From positions 558,001-622,000 of the forward strand of contig OZ037916.1 of assembly GCA_964035575.1 (NCBI GenBank): a stretch of 64,000 nt of DNA. Reading direction: 5' to 3'. Below are positions 57,423 through 64,000 of this stretch, one piece after another. The position numbers and the translations under genes are program-made. Positions within the stretch are counted from its first letter, which is position 1; each line of letters begins with the position of its first letter. The notes under the pieces were generated by a model. That model had not been told where the DNA came from and ran no database searches. It saw nothing but the letters and a program-made list of their open reading frames with translations. This stretch comes from Rhynchopus sp. YZ270_cl-10. Taxonomy: Eukaryota > Euglenozoa > Diplonemea > Diplonemida > Diplonemidae.

Positions 57423-58380
57423 ACCGGGGTTTCCTTAAGAAAACCAGAGAATCTCATATTTCATAGTAAGGGTACTTTAGAGTGTTTTCACACACACATG
57501 TGACCCCACCGTGGAGAGCAATCGCCCCGCGCAATCAAAAGAAAGCAGAGAAAAGGGAAAAGAAAAAAAGAAAAAAGTTGGGTACCGTGCGCCTGCGGCG
57601 CTACCTGTTCCCTACCCTCCTTTCTGTTTAAACACGATGTACTTATGTACAGTGTTCATTTTATTTTGAGTAGTCCACATCTCCCCTCCCTCACGGATAA
57701 AGATTGATTAGGACGCCATGGGGCACACCCCCTCCGAGGCCATAACCCTCCTAGGTTTTCTCACTCTTCTCTGTGGTCACTGAAACCCCACCGCCATCAC
57801 TACATTACCGATAGCTTCTTCAGTACTTTGGGTTTTCAGACCTGAAAATAACCCTTGCTTACGAATATGGGCTCATGTTTTGTCAAATTTTAAGTCGCTG
57901 CATTTTTGTTTATTTTTCCGTATCCCCCACCACAAGCCGGGATTGGTTCGGAAATGCAACAAAACGACCTCTTGGGCGGGAAAAAGCCACAGGAAATTTA
58001 CGCACTTTTTGAGACCGGGGTTTCCTTACTAAAAGCAGAGGAATCTCATAGTTCAGAGTAAGAGTACTTTAGGGTGTTTTTGCGCACACGTGTGACCCCA
58101 CCGTGGAGAGCAATCGGCTCGTGCAATCAAAAGAAAGCAAAGAAAAGGGAAAACTAAAAAGACAAAAGTTGGGTACCGTGCGCCTGCGGCGCTACCTGTT
58201 CCCAGTCAAAACACCACAATTTCATCTGAATTTGGGGTTTCAGACTGAAAATGCCCCTGTTTAAGAGTATGGGTTCATATTTTGTGAAAATTTAAGTCAC
58301 TAAAATTTTGTCCATTTTTCCGAATATGCCCCACCACAGCCTGGGATTGGCTCGGAAATGCCACAAAACACTGTTTTTTC
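57423..58380. repeat. Tandem duplication, period 591 bp
   Basis: ACCGGGGTTTCCTTA begins both copies (57423 and 58014); GGGTACCGTGCGCCTGCGGCG occurs at about 57579 and 58170. The second copy lacks about 187 bp of the first. The GTACCGTGCGCCTGCGGCG word also occurs at 46513 in another element. Confidence 0.8.
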
Positions 58381-58474
58381 ACCCCCAGACGTAACCCTAT
58401 TTGAGGTGCGTTTTTTTGGTCCCGGATCACGATTTTTCAGCTTTTTCCCCAAAAGTTAGCGCGAAGCCTGTCCT

Positions 58475-58817
58475 GGTGCTTCCCGGGGGGTATGCATTTC
58501 ACAAAATTTCAATTCAATTCACAACTTTTCACAACTTTTCACCACCCTTTTTTTCTTCGTTGGTGAAGCTTTTAAATGCCGGCATTTGCATTTCCGGAAT
58601 CCGTCCGGACAGTGGTGGGGTCAATTTGCCGAAATGGACAAGTTCTCGTCATTTCCGCACAGTGCACAGTACACGGGTACACCACATCACGTTCTATCTT
58701 GTGAATCCCAGCATACCCCTCAATGGGTGGGTCACCACCCAACCCAAAAAAAACCCCCCCCAAAAACTTGTCACATTTTGTGAAAATTTGTGAAATGCAT
58801 ACCCCCCGGGAAGCACC
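58475..58817. mobile_element. Miniature inverted-repeat element, 343 bp
   Basis: TIRs of about 30 bp starting GGTGCTTCCCGGGGGGTATG; the interior is rich in TTTCACAA words. No target duplication is seen. Its right end touches element B directly. Confidence 0.75.
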
Positions 58818-59031
58818 ACACGACGGACTAGTTATGGCCATGACAGGTGATATGACAGGTGGTGTTACTAGTTATAAATATGACAGGTGATAATTGAATA
58901 TTACTAGTCATATGACAGGTGGTACCTGTAAAATGACAGGTGCACCTGTCATTTTGACAGGTGCACCTGTCAAATGACAGGTGGTACCTGTCAAAATGAC
59001 AGGTACCACCTGTCATATGACAGGTGTTTTT
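58818..59031. repeat. Palindromic element B (CACGACGG start, TGACAGGT units)
   Basis: ACACGACGGACTAGTTATG, then many TGACAGGT words in both directions with GGTACC at the turns (TGACAGGTACCACCTGTCA). Homologous to element C at 61925-62047 in inverted orientation. Confidence 0.75.
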
Positions 59032-59062
59032 GCCGGTGGCTATTGCCTCCCAGGGAAAGGGA

Positions 59063-59140
59063 CTCTCGAATTTTTTTTTTTGCCCCCTTTTAGGGCGAAT
59101 TTCGACGATTTGAGGCCATTAAAAGCAAAATTTGACACTT
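59063..59140 (+). repeat. Shared 80-bp block with 63371-63450
   Basis: CTCGAATTTTTTTTTTTGCCCC, then TTTCGACGATTTGAGGCCAT, in both places. A trace of an element family present at least twice in the window. Confidence 0.7.
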
Positions 59141-60068
59141 TTGAGCATCTATGGGGGTCTAAAACGCGATTTTGCGCACCACGATTTTTCGTGGGATTTA
59201 CGAAAGACAAGTCAATTTTTGACCCCAAAAAAATTCACAAAATTGCCCTCGGTGGTCCTCACCCCCACATGTCCTCAATACTGGGCGAAAAAATGCAAAA
59301 AAACGCAAAAATCGGGTGTTTTAATCTGGGTGCACCAAATACACGGGAGTGCGGTACTAAGCCATAATCAGTTTTTCCGCGCTGAAGAATCCGATGAAGA
59401 ATTCTTCAAAAAAAAAAAAAGGTACAAATAAAAAAATTGAAGAGGTGGGCTGGGGCCCGAAGGGTCGCCCACCTCTTTCATCTTCCTCCCAGCCTCCTCG
59501 CCCGAGCCATCTGCCGACTATTTCCTTCCGTTGCAACCCGACCTCGGAGATGACAAGGAGTGGGGAGAAGCTCCTGGTGGATCCGGTGAAGCCGGGGACA
59601 AGCAGAGAGGAGATGAAGACGCAACTGAAGAAGGAGTACGGGATAATGCGAGTTTGTGCGACTCGCCTTCTGACCCCCTGTTTCGTCTTGCGAAGATGAG
59701 CGGGCATTTTCGTGATTGAAGTTGGTGAAGACACGTCTCCGCTCACAAGTTGTCGACGAACCCCTTGCTGCACTTTTGCATGCCAAGAACCATCCCGAGG
59801 GTACCTCAGTGAGGAGGTGTCCGCAGAGATTCTGCATCTCTTTGAATAATATTATCATAAAGATCCACCCCACCCACCACCGTGCGAAAGCTCGGACCCT
59901 TTTTAGGCCAGGAATTCTAGTTTCTCCGCCGGAGGCCCAGAACTTCCGGCGCGCTACGCGCGCCGGGCTCGGGACGTATTTACCTTTTATGCACAAAATC
60001 ACTATTCTTCATCAAAAATCCCGCTGCATTTTTTACAATGTACCCTAATTTTTTTCCGATCCAAAAAA

Positions 60069-60739
60069 ATGGAAAAAGCCCGGGTGCCCGCCCACCCCTG
60101 CAAAAATCGACTTGTACAGCCATTGCTTTGGTGTGGGCTTGTTCACACCGGGCAGAGTGCGAGTTATTCTCAGCAACACGGCCCCGGCCCCCCAGATTTT
60201 TCCCGTAAGAAAACCACCTGCGCGAACCATAGGCATTTTTTGTCCTCCCTCAAGTGCTCCCTCGAACCTGGCGGGAGGGAGGGAAATAGCTATTTACTGA
60301 CGCAGTGGTGGGTTTGTATGTCCAATGATGTTCTCGTACCTGGAGAGTGGACCGAGTGCGAGGTATGTTTTTAACCCCCGGTATTCACCACCCCCGCTCC
60401 CCCTTTTCGACATTGTCCCGCTCTGGATGTACGTCTCGCCTCCGGATGTAAATTGAGGCTATTTTTTCCCGCCCAAATTAGCGACTCAGGATTTGTGCTC
60501 CTCTATCTATCTCTTGTTGGGTGTCCACCCCGGTACAGCCGGTCATGTACCAAGGTACACTGTTCACGAGAGGGTTTTGTATTTCAAGTCAACTTTTTCT
60601 TTTTGTTCTAAATGTCACTTTTGTCCTCAATTTCTCTTAACAGGTACCCGAACCGACGACCCTTCATTGTGACAGCGAAGCAGTGCCGACGAGCTGGTGC
60701 AAATATTTCAAAATCAGGTGGCGACCGAGACCACCCTAA
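60069..60739 (+). CDS. Possible two-exon gene of unknown function
   Basis: Frame 60069-60362 ends LVPGEWTECE at a GTATGT donor. A CAG acceptor at 60643 restores the frame (VPEPTTLHCDSEAVPTSW) to a stop at 60739; both sides are phase 0. The peptide is rich in Cys and Trp and matches no family I know. The second half of the putative intron carries a dispersed repeat. The start is arbitrary. Confidence 0.25.
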
Positions 60740-60812
60740 TGAAAAAGTCGGGTTTATAAACCAACTTTTCCATTAACCCACCCCATAGACCACCCTAATT
60801 ATTATGAAACTC

Positions 60813-61040
60813 TTAGTCAGTCACTGCTATAGCCATTAACCCAGGGAGCATAGCTAGTGCAAGAAATTCGACTTCGGGATCCGGAAAGTCTGTCCTCTGC
60901 TTGCGGAGGACTAGACACAAGAAAATATTGCGTTCCCCAGAAACCAGTTTTTGTCACAGTAATTTTTGCCCAGGGCATGCTCTTGAAGCATGGCGGCTTG
61001 GTGTGAGAAGGGGCAGTGTATTGTTTTGTTCTAGATTTCA
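60813..61040 (+). ncRNA. Conserved structured block 1 (copy B)
   Basis: Counterpart of 43683-43930. The stem GTCCTCTGCTTGCGGAGGAC and the GCATGCTCTTGAAGCATG word are kept, while loops and spacers differ. Confidence 0.45.
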
Positions 61041-61464
61041 ACGGTTGTTAGAACGAGTCAAGTGGATGCTTATCTAAACACTGACTTTAGTACAGACCCG
61101 AGAGATCACACATGACTTTGAGGAAAGAACAAAGCAATGCATCTGTACCCGCACGCCAGGTTGTAGTTACTTCAGAATTTTCTTAAGTTTGCGCGAAAGA
61201 GAGCGGGGGCAACTCCTTTGTGTCATAAGTCCGCTGTGCAGAACAAAGCTAGGAACCTTAAAACACTACCTGCGTGGTGGCTGAATTCACATCCCTTAGA
61301 ATTACCAGAATTCAGCCTTTGTTGAAGTAACGTACATACTTGTATGTGCGTGTCACGCTTCTCCATCCTTAAATGGGTGCACTGCTTCACTGCAGCGGGT
61401 AAGCCTCTCTCGACTAGTGCAAACTTAAGAATTTTCTGCTGTAACTTACCAAAATCGATTTTCT

Positions 61465-61615
61465 TTCACCCCAAACACCCGCAACACCCCACCTGCTACT
61501 TCGGTAGCCTGTGTTGTTGGGAGTTGGTTCTCATGTTGATCCCCAGTGTTTTGCACTGCTTCTTCTGAGCCCAACGCTGTTTGGCCTGTCGACGTAATAA
61601 ATACGAAGACAGGGC
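61465..61615 (+). ncRNA. Conserved structured block 2 (copy B)
   Basis: Counterpart of 44255-44430, in the same order and orientation relative to block 1 and to the satellite that follows. The apical hairpin arm has been replaced by another paired arm. Confidence 0.45.
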
Positions 61616-61752
61616 GGCGGTGCCAACAATTTTCCGATGATGTAACGTTTATCTGATTGATTTATCGTTTGATATACCTTGTGTCCTACTTCATGCACAC
61701 CCAAGAAAGGTTATTGAACGGTACTTTCAAGCGATACTTCGTTATGTCATTG

Positions 61753-61931
61753 GGGGTACCTGGGTACCTGGGTACCTGGGTACCTGGGTACCTGGGTACC
61801 TGGGTACCTGGGTACCTGGGTACCTGGGTACCTGGGTACCTGGGTACCTGGGTACCTGGGTACCTGGGTACCTGGGTACCTGGGTACCTGGGTACCTGGG
61901 TACCTGGGTACCTGGGTACCTGGGTACCTGG
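61753..61931. repeat. GTAC satellite 4: ~22 units of GGTACCTG
   Basis: The same 8-bp unit as the right arm of the foldback element, again downstream of block 2. Confidence 0.95.
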
Positions 61932-62047
61932 TGCCTGTATTTTGACAGGTGGTACCTGTCAAAATGACAGGTACCACCTGTCAAAAATTTTCACCTGTCA
62001 TTTTACTAGTAAAATCACCTGTCATGGTCATAACTAGTCCGTCGTGC
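61925..62047. repeat. Palindromic element C (TGACAGGT units, CGTCGTG end)
   Basis: Runs from the satellite through TGACAGGTGGTACCTGTCA to CATAACTAGTCCGTCGTGC. It is the inverted counterpart of element B. Confidence 0.75.
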
Positions 62048-62308
62048 AGCTCCAGTAAATGATTTTTGTGTACCGAATATATGGCGAATACTGTGGTGTA
62101 TTATGTGTATTCAGATCATATTTGCCTATACCCGGATCCCAATACAATCCGGATGTGCCATATTCGGATCCGAATATAAGGCGAATACGATTTCACCTTC
62201 GGGGTCTGAGGTTCCCCCCTCTCAGTTGAACAAAGGATTTGAAGCCTCGATTCCGCCAACCCACAAACCCGCAGGGAGATACACAAAGATACACAAAAAA
62301 AAGAGAGC

Positions 62309-62488
62309 ATGAAGCGCAATGATTGGGCGTTGTTCGAAAAGGTTGAGGCCCCCGCAGAGCAGGGCGAAGGGAGGGGGACCGCCGACGACACCCGCATGGC
62401 CGACGACAGCACCGCACCAAGAGAGCAGGACGCAGCAGGGTGCGCCTCCTTGCGTGGAGGCGATGCCAAGCGAATCCGTCGTTCCTGA
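62309..62488 (+). CDS. Small ORF, 59 residues, unknown
   Basis: MKRNDWALFEKVEAPAEQGE and onward; hydrophilic, GC-rich third positions unlike its AT-rich surroundings, ending KRIRRS. An A-rich stretch precedes the ATG. No family recognised. It could also be an exon of a longer gene. Confidence 0.3.
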   Translation: MKRNDWALFEKVEAPAEQGEGRGTADDTRMADDSTAPREQDAAGCASLRGGDAKRIRRS

Positions 62489-62548
62489 ATAGACCCTTCA
62501 TCTCTTCGTCCCTTTCAGAAGTCATTAGCTTTCCTTTTTTTTGCATCT

Positions 62549-62635
62549 ACTGTAGGCCGCAGGGTATTTTGTGCTTTCATCCGGATGGCTAGCAGCGTAC
62601 AGTAGGTCAGTCAGAGGTGTGCCTGCATTAACTAC
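62549..62635 (+). repeat. Dispersed ~75-bp repeat, copy 4
   Basis: CTGTAGGCCGCAGGGT, TTTCATCCGGATGGCTAGC, GCGTACAGTAGGTCAGTC, GTGCCTGCATTAAC, ACTACAG. Confidence 0.65.
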
Positions 62636-62873
62636 AGTTTAAAATGCGTGCACACAAAAGCATACCGCCGAATGAACACAACGTATATTTTCCAGAAGTA
62701 AATTAGGTGCGACCGACAAACCTTTTATGTAGGAGGTGACGGGGTAGTGTGGCAACAGTATGTATGATCGACCGCTGTCCTTTCAATGTGAACGGTCAAT
62801 GCAAAAGAGACCCAGGCGCTTCAGCCAGGGGAGCCCTTTGACCCGATGTGATACGCAAGATGTTGTGGAAAAT

Positions 62874-63008
62874 ATGCGGATCGTATTGCCAATTTTGTTG
62901 TTTTTGCTGTTGGTAGAGCTAAGCTACGAAGGTAACGTAGTTGAAACGACTCATCGTTTGTCAACCATTCTCTTTTGTTTACTCCGCGCGAAAAAACGAT
63001 TGTGGTAA
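62874..63008 (+). CDS. Possible signal-peptide exon
   Basis: Met followed by RIVLPILLFLLLVELSYEG, a typical secretory signal, with a weak GTAACG donor after it. No downstream exon was found before the edge. Low support. Confidence 0.15.
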   Translation: MRIVLPILLFLLLVELSYEGNVVETTHRLSTILFCLLRAKKRLW

Positions 63009-63145
63009 AGATGTGTGTGTTTATCTTATAAGATTTCTTTTTTTTTGCTCACTGATTTGATTTTTTCCAACCCTTTTATTGTACCGCTTTCGCTGCACAA
63101 AAGGGAGGGGGGAAAAACGGGTGGTCAAAAAAACCAGGGTTCCTA

Positions 63146-63906
63146 GGGGGATCCGTAAATAGACCGGCAACGACCAGACACGTAATTAGTGTGTATAGCC
63201 GGTCTTTAGCCGGTCTTTAGGGTCCGTAAAAAGACCGGCTCTTAAGGATTACCGGCTATAAGGGCCGGTCCTACCCACCCTCGAAAAAGACCGGCAGACC
63301 GGGTGTACAATTGTACACACAAAAATTTACGTACGATCCTCCTTCTAAGGTGCTCGCTCTCCATACCTAGACCCTCGAATTTTTTTTTTTGCCCCTATAT
63401 TGGGCTAATTTCGACGATTTGAGGCCATTAAAAGTAAAATAAAATGGCCCAAAGAATCCAAAAAACCTCAGAAATACATGTTCGTGAAAAACATTTGCAA
63501 GTCAAAATTCAACCACAATACGGTCATTTTGTGCATACCCTGTGACTGTAGTGGCTAGAGAACACGCATGCAGACCTGTTCCTTGCAATTTCCAGTGTTG
63601 TGTTTATCAATGCATGCATCCAGAGGACCTTTGGTTTACGTAATCGTAGGCACTCCTGAGCAATGAAGTCGGTTTTTGACCCAAAATCGGGGTGTGTGGG
63701 CCCTAATTTGCTCCAAATTTGGCCGAAAATTGGGATTTTTCTGAAAATTTCATTGTGCTCAGCAAAAATCCTTGCTTTTTTGAAGAATTTTCCAAAAAAT
63801 ATGCTATACCCCCTATGACTGGACCCAACTCCCCTCACCCTTTTTTTTTTTCACCCAAAAGGGCCGGAAATTTTACACACTAATACACAAACTTACGGAC
63901 CCCCCC
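63146..63906. mobile_element. TIR element with TA target, AGACCGG-rich end
   Basis: GGGGGATCCGTAA at the left and, inverted, GGGGGGTCCGTAAGT at the right, with TA on both outer sides. TAGTGTGTA recurs about 50 bp inside each end. The left part has several AGACCGG words. No gene. TA duplications fit the Tc1/mariner group. Confidence 0.6.
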
Positions 63907-64000
63907 TACTCGCCCCATACCTTAGCCACACCTTTTTTTATGGAGTTTTCTTGCGTCCCAAATAAGGCGTATTTTGGGATTTTTTTGGGGGGTAATTTGA

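Larger units (their letters stand above)
56632..59974. mobile_element. Older hAT-related element with hairpin-rich inverted ends
   Basis: Left end GAGCCCGGCGCGC...GCGCGCCGGG followed by GGGCCTCCGGCGGAG (56637-56682); the right end (59926-59974) carries the same in inverted order. A transposase fragment lies just inside the left end on the minus strand. The interior was enlarged by a tandem duplication and at least two smaller elements. A plus-strand frame at 59500-59718 (PLQPDLGDDKEWGEAPGGSG) may be another remnant. No target duplication was found. Confidence 0.55.

Noticed and set aside
60813-61040. RNase P, RNase MRP or group I intron RNA
   Set aside because: GGAAAGTCTGTCC recalls the first conserved region of RNase P/MRP and GGACTAGAC a group I core, but the other obligatory segments were not found.

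Overview
The window is nuclear DNA of a microbial eukaryote. Its genes carry short spliceosomal introns with a strict GTATG donor, coding sequence is GC-rich at third positions, spacers are full of long T-tracts, and no operon or bacterial-type ribosome sites are seen. A plasma-membrane beta-1,3-glucan synthase (GT48) with a glycoside-hydrolase-like ectodomain suggests a walled or glucan-storing protist. A stramenopile or a similar lineage is possible, but I cannot assign one.

Layout. 1-9.3 kb holds the 3' part of a giant glucan synthase gene (4 exons visible). 9.3-13.4 kb is T-rich spacer with a GTGAAA minisatellite and short dispersed repeats. 13.5-16.3 kb is a single-exon, double-length altronate/galactarate dehydratase-like gene. 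18.2-29.6 kb is a tandem array of ~400-bp repeats framing two nearly identical copies of a tyrosine-recombinase (DIRS/VIPER-like) retroelement. The last repeat stops about 80 bp before the start codon of a PhoD-type alkaline phosphatase gene (29.65-31.96 kb, 3 exons), whose 3' end is duplicated in tandem behind it. 33.8-48.5 kb holds three full members and one fragment of a gene family whose proteins carry a possible PD-(D/E)XK nuclease core. Two members start with a lysine-rich, histone-H1-like tail and the third with a mitochondrial-type presequence. These genes and their introns have been invaded by several terminal-inverted-repeat (TIR) elements that can be delimited exactly, because paralogous copies keep the empty site.

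The most unusual feature is a set of long, nearly perfect satellites with 7- or 8-bp units sharing a GTAC core (GGTACTAT, GTACTGG, GGTACCTG, GTACTGT). Three of the non-autonomous DNA elements bounded by different TIRs carry such arrays, one of them two different arrays. A fifth array near 61.8 kb follows a relative of the interior of the foldback element. That shared interior has two conserved blocks in fixed order, one a hairpin whose apical arm has been replaced by a different base-paired arm, as expected of a structured RNA.

48.65-52.44 kb is an apparently intact hAT transposon on the minus strand (1038-aa transposase). From 52.4 kb on the sequence is a mosaic: palindromic repeat elements that start CACGACGG, a GC-rich island with a 190-bp tandem repeat and short coding-like stretches (53-56.5 kb), an older hAT-related element (56.6-60 kb), a second copy of the structured interior plus satellite (60.8-62.05 kb), a small ORF, and a TA-flanked TIR element at the right edge.

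Gene models were read by eye from reading frames and splice signals. Family names rest on recognised motifs, not on searches.
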